Shown here: in pieces, positions 8,641-16,672 of the stretch | How positions within the stretch are numbered: position 1 is the first letter of the stretch | Layout of the letters: the number at the start of each line of letters is the position of its first letter | Assembly: GCF_000518865.1 (NCBI RefSeq) | Contig: NZ_JAEK01000044.1 | Location: 224 to 43,485 of the forward strand | DNA length: 43,262 nucleotides | Source of the DNA: Bacillus sp. J37 | GTDB lineage: Bacteria > Bacillota > Bacilli > Bacillales > Bacillaceae | Direction of reading: 5' to 3' | Notes under the pieces: generated by a model | The model's database searches: none | What the model was told of the DNA's origin: nothing | What the model saw: the letters and a program-made list of their open reading frames with translations, nothing else | Translations under genes and position numbers: made by a program

Positions 8641-9453
8641 TTACTTTTTTAAGCGAAGTTTATAAAAGTCTTGATCCATGGAGTTAACATTTTCCTTCAA
8701 ACTCTCTACCTGATCATAAACAGAAACCACTCTTCCCTTATAGTCATCCAGCTCTCCATTTGCCATATAGTATGCGAATTGTGGTGCTTGAAATGGGGAG
8801 ACATCTATTTTCTGTTTAAATAAATCCTCTATATCACTTAAATAACGTTGACCAACTTCTGTGTCTCTTTGATAACGTGTCATGTCTGTATCATTTAAGC
8901 CAGGATCTAAAGCAAATACTTTAATAGGTGTATCTTCTAGCTCCTCAGATAAATTTTCTGTTAATCTGGCAACAGCTGTTTTGGATGTTCCATATCCGTT
9001 GCCATATTTAAATGCTCCTACAGTACCACCTCCGACTATATTTATCATACTACCAAAACCTTGGCTAATCATGACCGGCACAATAGCTTGAACACAATGA
9101 AAAGTACCAAATAAATTCGTGGTGACATCATTTATCCAATCCGAACTTTTCACCTCCCAAGTAGGACCTATTGCTTTGAATGCACCGGCATTATTAATCC
9201 AAACGTCAATCTTACCATATTGTTTCATGACAGAATCGACTACATTTTTAATTTCTTTAGGTTGTGTTACATCCATTGATACCATTGAATGTTCAGAAGA
9301 ATATGTATCTAGTTCCGCTTTTACTTCTTTTAACCTTTCAGAATCTCTTCCTGTTCCAATGACTATATATCCTTTTTCAGCAAAAAGCAGAGCTGTATTT
9401 CGACCAATTCCTCTTGTTGCACCTGTTATCACAACAACTTTTTTATGTTCCAT
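8641..9453 (-). CDS. SDR family oxidoreductase with atypical active site
   Basis: This 270-residue classical-type short-chain dehydrogenase has the NAD(P)-binding GATRGIGR motif (residues 11-18), NNAG (about 86-89) and the catalytic YGTSK pair (Tyr and Lys, about 154-158). The position 13 residues before the Tyr, normally the catalytic Ser, falls in VGGGTVGAF and appears to be Gly, so the triad is incomplete unless the nearby Thr substitutes. The ATG follows AAAGGAGGAT. The gene stands between two direct copies of an IS-end-like repeat together with a GH43 gene. The substrate is unknown; sugar or polyol oxidation would fit the neighbour, but this is speculation. Confidence 0.85.
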   Translation of the reverse strand: MEHKKVVVITGATRGIGRNTALLFAEKGYIVIGTGRDSERLKEVKAELDTYSSEHSMVSMDVTQPKEIKNVVDSVMKQYGKIDVWINNAGAFKAIGPTWEVKSSDWINDVTTNLFGTFHCVQAIVPVMISQGFGSMINIVGGGTVGAFKYGNGYGTSKTAVARLTENLSEELEDTPIKVFALDPGLNDTDMTRYQRDTEVGQRYLSDIEDLFKQKIDVSPFQAPQFAYYMANGELDDYKGRVVSVYDQVESLKENVNSMDQDFYKLRLKK

Positions 9454-9707
9454 TTTGTTATCCTCCTTTAAGAAAATGCTATATGTATAAGTCCCATATT
9501 TTATTCATATCCTATCATTTTGAAATTTGTCCTAAAGTAAACTGACAGGATATACACTAAAAGTATCCGTTTTCATTTGATTCATAACAACTACTGGAAA
9601 ATTATTGCAATAGTTAAAACTTATTTAGTTGCTATACTATTCTAAAGTAATAATTATATTGATAGTTTCTATTCACTTTTACTAATATACTTATTGTTAG
9701 CGAAAAA

Positions 9708-9729
9708 GCACACCCAATTTTGGATGTGC
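9708..9729 (-). terminator. Terminator of GH43 gene
   Basis: A ten-base stem with one mismatch (9708-9717 with 9720-9729) is followed by CTTTTTC on the minus strand, about 48 bases past the GH43 stop. Confidence 0.7.
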
Positions 9730-9776
9730 CAGTTTTTCAAAGACATAATGATGATGAAACTAACTATTCTTTAAAG

Positions 9777-11312
9777 CTACATTTCTGCTTTTTTAACAAC
9801 CTTATTATCTTTCATATACTTAAAGTAAGCAAAATCAACATGACCACCAATTTGTGTTTTTGCATAATTAAATAAACCAATACGATAGCCCATGAAATGA
9901 TCTAAAGTATATTTCATTTCTAATACCTCCCCAACTTCAAACCAGTCCTCCCCATCAGTCGAGTAATAGAACTTTGCTAAGTCACAGCTATCTTCAAAAT
10001 TGAAATCTATCTTTACATATATAAGGTTCTCTTGAAATGGTATTTTTTCCACTGTTATTTCGTGACCATCGCCACGATTTTTCGTCATAGTTATGTATCG
10101 GTCACCCTCCTTTTCCAGTTGAATACCAATAGTCCCAAAGCTATTTTGCAAAGCAATTAATCCTGCATGATCCCCTGGCTTCATCTGCGTGATATCCATT
10201 AAGGTAATTCCCGTACAGGTTGGTCCTTCTGTTCTTTGTGTTAACGTATTACGAGCATATAATACACTTTTTGTTAAATATCCAGTTTCCAAACGCAAAA
10301 AACCTGGCCTTTTCACAAAAGACCAAAGACTATTGTCCGGATTGTGATTCCATTGCCAATTAAGCTCTAGTATATTTTCTGTATAATCAAATTCATCGCT
10401 GATAACCAATGGTTGATGGAATGAATTTGGTAAGTTCAGTTCTAATTGTTTTGGTGCCCTGTCCTCAATTCCAATAATTGGCCAACCATTTGTCCAGTTA
10501 ACAGGCAATACATAAGGAATTCTACCAACGGCATCATGGTCTTGAAACAACATGGCATACCATTCATTTTCTCGAGTATCGAAAATAGCACCTTGAGCAA
10601 TCCCTTTATTATGATAACCCATATCATCATCAAAGATCACTTTGCGCTCATACTCTCCTAAAAGTTCATTAGAACGATAACATATCTGTCTTCTCCGTTT
10701 GTTCCCAACCTTCGGCCATTCAATAAATAGTAAATAGTAGTGTCCATTTATCTTATATGCATGGCACCCTTCACATCTTAATCCAATTCCCTCCTTTTCA
10801 GTTTCCAAAAGTAATTTATTAACTCCACCTCTCTTTACTGCTGCAGCATCCTCTGTTAATTCTGTAATATAAATATCACCGCACCCATAGATAACAAACA
10901 CCCTATTGTCATCAAATAGCAAAGCAGGATCATGATAGATCCCGTCAAGTGTAGAGCGCTTCCATTCTCCACCTTCAATGTTCGCTGTTTGATATATATA
11001 AAAGCGATTCATATCATTACTTGAAAAACAAACATAAAATAGTCCATTATGATAGCGCAAACTAGCAGCCCATGATCCTTGACCATAAATTCCCTTTCCG
11101 TTTAACAAGTTATGACTTTCATTGTCTTCTAATGTCTCAAAAACATATCCAACAATCTCCCAATCCACTAAATTTTCAGACTTCATGATAGGACAGCCAG
11201 GCATGGTATGCATACTTGTACTGATCATATAGTATGTTTCTTCAACTCTTATAACATCTACGTCAGGAACATCTGACCAAAAAATAGGGTTTGTTAAAAT
11301 AGATTGACTCAT
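9777..11312 (-). CDS. Glycoside hydrolase family 43 (beta-xylosidase/arabinofuranosidase type)
   Basis: A 511-residue protein with an N-terminal five-bladed propeller (residues 1 to about 310) and a C-terminal concanavalin-like beta-xylosidase domain (about 325-505). The expected catalytic acids are present: the base Asp in SDVPDVDVIR (near residue 17), the pKa-modulating Asp in IYHDPALL (about 128), and the acid Glu in LRCEGCHAYK (about 184). No signal peptide is seen, so it should act in the cytoplasm on imported arabino-xylo-oligosaccharides. Start at ATG 11312 after AAAGGAGAAG. It stands alone, with no transporter or regulator beside it, between two direct repeats, which suggests acquisition or rearrangement. 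The exact specificity cannot be read from sequence. Confidence 0.9.
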   Translation of the reverse strand: MSQSILTNPIFWSDVPDVDVIRVEETYYMISTSMHTMPGCPIMKSENLVDWEIVGYVFETLEDNESHNLLNGKGIYGQGSWAASLRYHNGLFYVCFSSNDMNRFYIYQTANIEGGEWKRSTLDGIYHDPALLFDDNRVFVIYGCGDIYITELTEDAAAVKRGGVNKLLLETEKEGIGLRCEGCHAYKINGHYYLLFIEWPKVGNKRRRQICYRSNELLGEYERKVIFDDDMGYHNKGIAQGAIFDTRENEWYAMLFQDHDAVGRIPYVLPVNWTNGWPIIGIEDRAPKQLELNLPNSFHQPLVISDEFDYTENILELNWQWNHNPDNSLWSFVKRPGFLRLETGYLTKSVLYARNTLTQRTEGPTCTGITLMDITQMKPGDHAGLIALQNSFGTIGIQLEKEGDRYITMTKNRGDGHEITVEKIPFQENLIYVKIDFNFEDSCDLAKFYYSTDGEDWFEVGEVLEMKYTLDHFMGYRIGLFNYAKTQIGGHVDFAYFKYMKDNKVVKKAEM

Positions 11313-11825
11313 TATATCTTCTCCTTTTTCATTTAAGTAACAAATAAATAGTCATTCTAACTTTATATTTCTAAGATTTAATTTTTTCAACAACTTAATA
11401 AAATCTTATTCTGTATTTATATTTAAACTCCTTTAAAATTTATAAACTTATTACCTTACCCTTTCCGCAATAGTGTAATAAATTGAGTAAATATTATATA
11501 GTAAGCAAAGTTTTTGTAGGTATCTAAAGAAATTCCAACACAATAAATATTTTCCGCATTTCACCAAAAAGATAGGAGATCATAGTTTCATAAGGGAACA
11601 ACCTGGAATTTTCAATTCTTATATTTAGACAAAACATATTATCATTTAATTAACTTACCTGTTATGAGATTAATAGACGACTATAAATTTCTACTCTAAA
11701 AACTTATTAGGTAAAAGAAAGTGTTATTTGTCTACTTCACAGAGGAATCATGTCATTTATATTCTTTTTTAAATGTATAAATCCATTCATATTCACACAG
11801 CAAATTATTAACCATTTCTCTAGAC
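11313..11825. other. Intergenic stretch without recognised gene
   Basis: About 510 bases of AT-rich sequence upstream of the GH43 gene. It presumably contains that gene's promoter, but I see no ORF with a ribosome binding site, no cre-like palindrome I would defend, and no RNA structure. Confidence 0.5.
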
Positions 11826-11947
11826 GTGTTAATAACACTTTTCGTTCACGACAAAATAAAAAACGCCTCAACTCCAGTACTATCAAGGATTTAAGACGTT
11901 TTACTACTCTGATTTAGTTGTGTTAATAGATATTATACACGAAGTTA
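11826..11947. repeat. Copy B of ~125-bp repeat (IS-end relic)
   Basis: Same blocks and same orientation as 7635-7760: GTGTTAATAACACTTTTCGTTC, then ACGCCTCA...GTACTATCAAGGATTTAAGACG, then GTGTTAATAGATATTATACACGAAG. The two copies have diverged at scattered positions, so the duplication is old. Confidence 0.6.
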
Positions 11948-11983
11948 AGACTTTAAGAATAATAGGGAGTTTCCTCCCTCATT

Positions 11984-12031
11984 ATTATATCTAACTTGAA
12001 TAGCGTTTAACTTAGCTAAGTTAGATATAAT
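11984..12031. repeat. 14-bp inverted repeat beside group II intron remnant
   Basis: ATTATATCTAACTT (11984-11997) and its exact complement (12018-12031) with a 20-base spacer. It lies just downstream (minus strand) of the intron 3' end and may be an old terminator, a known kind of insertion target for some bacterial group II introns. Confidence 0.5.
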
Positions 12032-12053
12032 GCAAAATTAGATCTTCAACATT

Positions 12054-12417
12054 GTCGAGTAGAGTGGAGCCTTTCTACCTTATGGTAAATTGTACTCCAC
12101 CCCCTCACAGAACCGTGCTTGCACTATTAATGCACACGGCTCTCCTCCTAGTTATCATTCACAGAACATAGCTGATCCCTTTTCTTAATTCATATATATA
12201 TTCACTTTTATTTTAGGGATGGTAGTGGGTACTTATTGAGAAATAGTTGTAGCTTGTCCCACGTGAAAGATTTTCTCTGGCTTCTTCTATTGAGCCATTT
12301 GAACAATAAGTACACGAAATAGGTTAAAGGATTGCTGTAAAGCAAGTGATATTCATCTTTCCCGTGAAGAATGGTATGGTATCTATCGTTCAGCAGGTAA
12401 TGTTCTGCCTTAATCAT
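12054..12417 (-). mobile_element. 3' fragment of a group II intron (domains IV-VI)
   Basis: On the minus strand the end of a maturase gene is followed by a domain V hairpin, GAGCCGTGTGCATTA... pairing with ...GTGCAAGCACGGTTC (about 12113-12146). It begins with the AGC catalytic triad region. A domain VI-like stem follows, and the run CTCTACTCGAC ends at 12054, matching typical bacterial group II 3' ends. The 5' domains and most of the reverse transcriptase are missing, so the intron cannot splice or move alone. The exon/intron boundary is placed by the terminal GAC. Confidence 0.75.
12208..12417 (-). pseudogene. C-terminal remnant of group II intron reverse transcriptase/maturase
   Basis: The open frame encodes about 69 residues ending with WLNRRSQRKSFTWDKLQLFL and a KYPLPSLK tail. 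This is the maturase X-domain end of LtrA-type intron-encoded proteins. Nothing of the reverse transcriptase fingers or palm remains upstream. It sits in the expected place before domain V of the intron fragment. Confidence 0.8.
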
Positions 12418-12536
12418 CTACCTATTTGACCTTTACATATGAATACCTAAACAAAACTAAGCACCCTGAATTCTTCACTATGAGGGTGCTTTGTTTTACA
12501 AACTCATCATCTCTTCCTTACCTTTTCAAAAATCAT

Positions 12537-13436
12537 TTATTTTTGGTAAATAAACCTTTCACCTGGAACCATCATATGAAATTTCTGATTATGATAGTAA
12601 TGAAATAAGTAATCCACAAAATAGGCAGGATTTTCTCGGTTATTCGGGAACATATCATAATGAATCGGTACATTGAGGTCGATCCCAACCATAGCGGAAA
12701 AGTCCGCTGCTTCTCTGGAACTCATGTTTCCGATTATTCCCCTTGATGTGCGGAAATAGTCTGACCCATTTATTGGTAAGAATGCAACATGAGGTTTTAT
12801 ATTTTTTACTTTTTCAATCAGTTCAGTTGTAACGATTGTATCCCCGCTGTGATAGATTCGAATTCCATTAACTTCTATTAAATAACCTAAAAAAAAACAT
12901 GATTTTTTAAAGAATCAGTTTCATAATTTGTATGCGCCGCAGCAATGGGTGTGATCTTAAATCCTTTCAACATGAACGAATCCCCATCTTTGATTGGATG
13001 TATCGATTTAGCTTCCAGTTGATCTTGTACTAACAAGACTAGCGGTGCCGGGATTCCAAAGCTAGATTCAGAGACTCTAGCAATCTCTTATAAACTGGGA
13101 ACATCTAAATGATCGTCGTGGCCGTGTGTAACTAAAACCCCGTCTAACTCTTGGAGCATTGCCGGGTCTAACCGGTGGAAACGCTCTCTTAAATTCAGTA
13201 TCTGGTTTTTTTCTTCAATACTACAGGTTAAATAAGGATCAATACAAAGCAATCAAATCCTCTTCTTTTCCTTTTATGAGAATTCCCGCTTGCCCTAAAT
13301 TCCAAAAAGCAATAGACTCTCCATAAATTTTTGTCTGCCTTATCTCATAAGCTAATTCTTCACCACTTTTATAAAGCGCCATCATAAGTTCCACCTTTTT
13401 CACTAATTTAGGTTCTAAATATATATAGCTATTCAT
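12537..13436 (-). pseudogene. Broken UlaG-like MBL-fold metallo-hydrolase
   Basis: About 300 codons can be pieced together. The N-terminal part begins MNSYIYLEPKLVKKVELM and is intact to about 13240, where the frame shifts. The metal motif THGHDDHLD follows near 13110-13135, then an in-frame stop at 13088-13090. A second frameshift lies at a nine-A run (12889-12897). The C-terminal part contains YHSGDT and PIHYDMFPNN. The order and motifs match UlaG-type lactonase-like hydrolases (MBL fold, HxHxDH metal site). Three independent lesions make it a pseudogene; one of them lies in a homopolymer and could be a sequencing error. Confidence 0.8.
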
Positions 13437-13446
13437 AATTATTACT

Positions 13447-13540
13447 TTAAGCTCTTTTCTCTAAATCAAAATTTTTCGGCATGGCGTCCCATATATCCTG
13501 TTGGTTTCTTATAAAAGCTAAAATCTCATTTTCAATTGTG
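13447..13540 (-). pseudogene. C-terminal fragment of a gene cut by repeat copy C
   Basis: The frame reads TIENEILAFIRNQQDIWDAM and ends FDLEKRA before a stop 10 bases upstream of the UlaG-like start. It looks like the tail of a real protein (perhaps a regulator in operon with the hydrolase) whose upstream part was replaced at 13538 by the repeat end. The family is not identifiable. Confidence 0.45.
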
Positions 13541-13558
13541 TTAATTGATATTTCACAC
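13538..13558. repeat. Copy C: terminal 21 bp of the repeat
   Basis: GTGTTAATTGATATTTCACA, followed by C. It is the same end block as in copies A and B. Here it directly abuts a truncated coding fragment, as expected of an element end or an excision/recombination scar. Confidence 0.55.
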
Positions 13559-13816
13559 AGAAATTGAATGATTCTTTGAAGAACCATATTTATCAGCTAT
13601 TTCTTCCTTGTTCGGAATACTTATGGATTCTTTGAAGGTGTATTCCTTGGAAACGTTTCCAAAACTATATGAAAAGGATTAATGAAATCTCCAACAAATA
13701 TGAAGTTAGCAAAGCAGGTAAGGTTCTGCCTAAAATAAGATCTATTAAGTCTTTACATAAGATAATTAGGCAATTTGATCTTATAAGAAACTTGAATCTT
13801 TTTATAAGTATAAAAA
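13559..13816. other. Intergenic, no supported gene
   Basis: An open frame on the plus strand (13669-13854) has no ribosome binding site and runs into a terminator hairpin, so I do not call it. Nothing else is recognised. Confidence 0.4.
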
Positions 13817-13846
13817 AAGCCTTTCCCTTGAAATGGGGAAAAGCAA
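13817..13846 (-). terminator. Terminator of the GNAT gene
   Basis: GCCTTTCCC and GGGGAAAAGC form an imperfect stem. On the minus strand it is followed by CTTTTTTTA. It lies about 110 bases past the acetyltransferase stop. Confidence 0.6.
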
Positions 13847-13952
13847 CGTTTTAAAGGAGTTGTTGTTGTGCTATTTCATTATATATCATTCACAAGAAGT
13901 ACTCACCTCTGAAAATTCTGGAAATATCTTTTCTAATTCGTAAAAACTATTT

Positions 13953-14486
13953 TTACTTATTTAAAAAATAGGCCATGAAGATTTCATCATCATACATTCC
14001 ATCTATTTTCACTTGTTCTTTCTGGACACCTTCTTGTATAAAGCCATAACGTTTATACAATTTATGGGCCAACCCATTTGATGCAAATACTGTTAAACAT
14101 AACTTATGTAAATTGTGTTTCTCACACCATTTAAGCGTGTATTTCATTATTTCGGATCCTATCCCTTTTCCTTGTGCGGAGTGAACTAACCATGTTCTAA
14201 ATAACCCTGTGTGCCGTTTCATTTCAAGTTCTCCTCTAATTACACGTGCAATACCTACAATTTCATTATTAATGAGTGCAGTCATGTACATATTATCTAG
14301 TTCGATCATATTTTCAATGAAGATCTGCTCTTCTTCAACACTACGTGGAGATTCTTTTTGAATATAAGCTCCAGATTTAATAATTTGTGCAACGGCATGA
14401 ATGATTTGTTCTGCGTCCTCAATTTGAACAGGTCTAAGCAGTACCTTTTCTCCGTTTTTGGCCGTGAATTCCTTCATCATATCCAC
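13953..14486 (-). CDS. GNAT family N-acetyltransferase
   Basis: A protein of about 177 residues with the GNAT fold. A substrate-binding N-terminal half (LLRPVQIEDAEQI) is followed by the acetyl-CoA pyrophosphate-binding motif QGKGIGSEIM and the C-terminal strand/helix GLAHKLYKRYGFIQEGV. The substrate is unknown; RimI/spermidine-like or antibiotic acetyltransferases are possible. The start is uncertain. AAAGGAG lies 11 bases before the GTG at 14486; ATGs at 14480 and 14477 and a GTG at 14498 are alternatives. A terminator lies between it and the upstream DUF2201 gene, so it is probably expressed on its own. Confidence 0.8.
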   Translation of the reverse strand: MDMMKEFTAKNGEKVLLRPVQIEDAEQIIHAVAQIIKSGAYIQKESPRSVEEEQIFIENMIELDNMYMTALINNEIVGIARVIRGELEMKRHTGLFRTWLVHSAQGKGIGSEIMKYTLKWCEKHNLHKLCLTVFASNGLAHKLYKRYGFIQEGVQKEQVKIDGMYDDEIFMAYFLNK

Positions 14487-14523
14487 GTTAATATACACTC
14501 CTTTAATAACAGATCTTCAAACA

Positions 14524-14547
14524 GAGGCTGAAATGTTTATCAGCCTC
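14524..14547 (-). terminator. Hairpin between DUF2201-like and GNAT genes
   Basis: GAGGCTGA and TCAGCCTC form a perfect 8-bp stem with an eight-base loop, 12 bases past the DUF2201-like stop. The following T content is weak, so the terminator call is moderate. Confidence 0.55.
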
Positions 14548-14558
14548 AAATTTTCTAT

Positions 14559-14966
14559 CTATGCAACTCGAATCGCCTTGCCAAAAGGAACCTTTGGAAG
14601 AAATTCATCAGGCACTAACCAAAATACTTCATTATTTACTTTTAACTCTTCATAAAAATAACCAGTTACATCTGTAATATAGAATAAGGTATCAATTTTT
14701 TCTTGATCAGCCCATTCCAACACTTCGGTATAAGATGACTTTCCATGTGTGTAATACGAAATTTGATCTTCTTTTATTGAGGTAATTTTTCTAATTTTAA
14801 AGTCCGCTTGCACTAAAAGTGATTGAGGGGCAACCTCACCGAACAGCTTTATTATATTCTGAATGAGTAAAATGTTAGCTTGATTGGTTGATGTATCAAC
14901 TGCAAGTGCAATTTTCTTTCCGTTTCTTTCTTGCAATTTTGATAAAAGGAGCTTTTGCCATTTCAT
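14559..14966 (-). CDS. Stand-alone VWA-like (DUF2201) domain protein
   Basis: This is a 135-residue protein. IALAVDTSTNQAN (residues 19-31) corresponds to the MIDAS-like DxSxS strand of VWA domains, but the second Ser position is not conserved. The segment DTLFYITDVTGYFYEE and the end VPFGKAIRV match the C-terminal VWA-like domain of DUF2201 proteins. Those proteins usually carry a metallopeptidase-like N-terminal domain of a few hundred residues, which is absent here. The ATG at 14966 is chosen over 15002 because GGGGGAG lies ten bases before it. The clean ribosome binding site argues for a genuine short protein. Function unknown. Confidence 0.65.
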   Translation of the reverse strand: MKWQKLLLSKLQERNGKKIALAVDTSTNQANILLIQNIIKLFGEVAPQSLLVQADFKIRKITSIKEDQISYYTHGKSSYTEVLEWADQEKIDTLFYITDVTGYFYEELKVNNEVFWLVPDEFLPKVPFGKAIRVA

Positions 14967-15089
14967 CCTGTTGATCTCCCCCTCACATTTTTTGTGAAGC
15001 ACATCTATTTTTACTCAAATGGAATGATCCTATGCCATCGATTGAGCTGTTTTCATTAATGTAAATAATAACCACTTTTAGAAACTAAC

Positions 15090-15305
15090 TTATGTATTAT
15101 TCCCGCTCCAATCTTCATATAGTCCACTACCGTTACAACCTGGACAATCAAAAATAGCATCATATGTTGGTAAATATACACTTGAAAAAGACGATGTAAA
15201 TCCTCTTCCTCTGCAATCTGGACATCTTCCTAAAGACTCCATATCAGCTCGTACTTTTTCTACTCTTGTTTGCTTCCAATCTGAGATACCACGAAGAAAA
15301 TCCAA
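15090..15305 (-). CDS. DnaJ-type zinc-finger mini-protein (paralogue 1)
   Basis: A 71-residue protein with two CxxCxGxG-like knuckles, CPDCRGRGF (residues 28-36) and CPGCNGSGL (about 54-62), as in the DnaJ central zinc-finger domain. No J domain or other catalytic part is present. A basic helix (DWKQTRVEKVRADMESLG) precedes the first knuckle. Proteins of this kind are common in Bacillaceae and are sometimes mislabelled methionine aminopeptidase. It starts at TTG 15305 after AGAGGTGA. A second copy lies at 16078-16275. A role as a small metal or redox binding protein is inferred. Confidence 0.7.
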   Translation of the reverse strand: MDFLRGISDWKQTRVEKVRADMESLGRCPDCRGRGFTSSFSSVYLPTYDAIFDCPGCNGSGLYEDWSGNNT

Positions 15306-15536
15306 TTTATCACCTCTTATATCCTTATTATTCCTTAATATCAGACTAATGCTTTTATTTTAAACATGTTGTTACGTAATTTTTTTCATTTTAATATCTG
15401 TTACAAAATTTTAATCGGAAAAGCAGTGAAATTTAGTTAAAAATTTTGTAAAATAAAAGAATATTAATATGTCCTTATCTGGACAAGTCTTATATGAAGA
15501 ATAAATTTGCATAATTAATTTAAAAGGAGATAAACG

Positions 15537-15983
15537 GTGGCCGAATTAGCATTTAAAGAATACAACTTTAAAAAAGGAAGTAAAACAACTATATACCTGT
15601 ATCAGAATAGTATTGAAATCATTCAAAACAGATTTCTTGGAAAATTTAATAAAGGGATACTATTCCAGTATAAGAATGTTTCACAGGTTTCTCTAAAGGA
15701 ACCAGGCTTTGCGTCAAATGGACATCTCATAATAGATTGTGGAACCACTGATAGTAAAAAAGAAAAAAACGTGTATACTATTGAGTTTTCAAAACAAGAA
15801 AAAGATCTCGCTCTTGAATTAAAAGAAATGATTGAAAGCAAAGTTGACGAGATTAAAAATCAAAGGGTCGATTCTGCTGTTGACAATTTTGAAAAATTAA
15901 AGAAAATAAAAGAGCTTTATGATTTAGAGATTCTTTCAGCAGAAGAATATGAAGATCAAAAGGAAAGACTATTAGAAAAGTAA
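15537..15983 (+). CDS. SHOCT-domain protein
   Basis: A 148-residue protein on the plus strand. The N-terminal ~105 residues form a PH-like, DUF4429-type beta-rich region (YNFKKGSKTTIYLYQNSIEI...). The C-terminal ~30 residues, KLKKIKELYDLEILSAEEYE and onwards, are a SHOCT helix pair, which usually mediates oligomerisation or membrane-associated contacts. Translation begins at GTG 15537 after AAAGGAG. It is divergent from the zinc-finger gene at 15090-15305, with a ~230-bp shared promoter region. Function unknown. Confidence 0.75.
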   Translation: MAELAFKEYNFKKGSKTTIYLYQNSIEIIQNRFLGKFNKGILFQYKNVSQVSLKEPGFASNGHLIIDCGTTDSKKEKNVYTIEFSKQEKDLALELKEMIESKVDEIKNQRVDSAVDNFEKLKKIKELYDLEILSAEEYEDQKERLLEK

Positions 15984-16077
15984 TGGAAAAAACTAAAAAA
16001 GGACAGTTCCTACCGAAACCTGGAACGACAAATCTAATGTCATTTCTTAGAGGTTTCGAAAGGTTCTGACCTTATTG

Positions 16078-16275
16078 CTATTGTTTATGTTTTTCCCATT
16101 CTGAATATTTTCCTGTTCCATTACATTTATAACATTCTATATTGCTACCGGCATAATGAATAGGTACAATGACAACTCCATATCCACGACAATCAGGGCA
16201 TTTACCAAGCTTCATCATTTTCTCTTGATGAACTTTTTTCCTTTTTTCAAACCAATTCATAAGTTTTGTTTTCAT
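16078..16275 (-). CDS. DnaJ-type zinc-finger mini-protein (paralogue 2)
   Basis: A 65-residue paralogue of the protein at 15090-15305. A basic helix (NWFEKRKKVHQEKMMKLG) is followed by CPDCRGYGV and CYKCNGTGK knuckles and an acidic/aromatic YSEW tail comparable to YEDW in the other copy. ATG 16275 is preferred over the GTG at 16284 because AGGTG is well placed before it. Two copies flanking a SHOCT gene imply local duplication. Function unknown; probably binds zinc. Confidence 0.7.
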   Translation of the reverse strand: MKTKLMNWFEKRKKVHQEKMMKLGKCPDCRGYGVVIVPIHYAGSNIECYKCNGTGKYSEWEKHKQ

Positions 16276-16354
16276 GCCATTCACCTGACCTCGACATCAT
16301 TGTTTCTATAATGTATTCAAGAATTAAGGACAAGGTGAATAATATTTACAAATT

Positions 16355-16594
16355 TTATTTTAAAAACTGTATGCACGCTTTTATTGCTTCTTCCTCATCT
16401 TCTCCACTAGTCAGAATCGTTATATCATCTTCCACTCTTAATGTAGCTAATAATCCCATCAGGCTTTTTGCATCGATTTTATAATTTGGCCCAATCATAA
16501 AAATATCTGATTCAAACCTATTGGCAAGGTTTGACAATTGTATAAACATATCTACTGTAAGCGGTTTTGAAATTCTCAGCTCTTTTACTCTCAT
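16355..16594 (-). CDS. HPr-like protein lacking the active-site histidine
   Basis: A 79-residue protein that aligns over its length with HPr/Crh of the phosphotransferase system. ANRFESDIFM corresponds to the SKFDSDIQL strand, KSLMGLLAT to the regulatory KSIMGVMSL helix containing Ser46, and DDITILTSGEDEEEA to ADITISAEGSDEDAA. Where HPr has GIHARPA, this protein has SKPLTVDM, so the His15 phosphate carrier is missing while the Ser46 position is kept. It therefore cannot transfer phosphate in the PTS and might act as a Crh-like regulator or have another role. It has no pts genes beside it. Length and alignment are good; function is inference. Confidence 0.75.
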   Translation of the reverse strand: MRVKELRISKPLTVDMFIQLSNLANRFESDIFMIGPNYKIDAKSLMGLLATLRVEDDITILTSGEDEEEAIKACIQFLK

Positions 16595-16672
16595 GCTCTA
16601 CTCCCTACAATTACTTTTATAAAAATTCTATTTCCATCTTGTTTCCTTCATGACAAATTTTTATAAGAACAA

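Noticed and set aside
13669-13854. Plus-strand 61-codon frame
   Set aside because: No ribosome binding site, low-complexity Lys/Ile composition, and it overlaps the terminator at 13817-13846.
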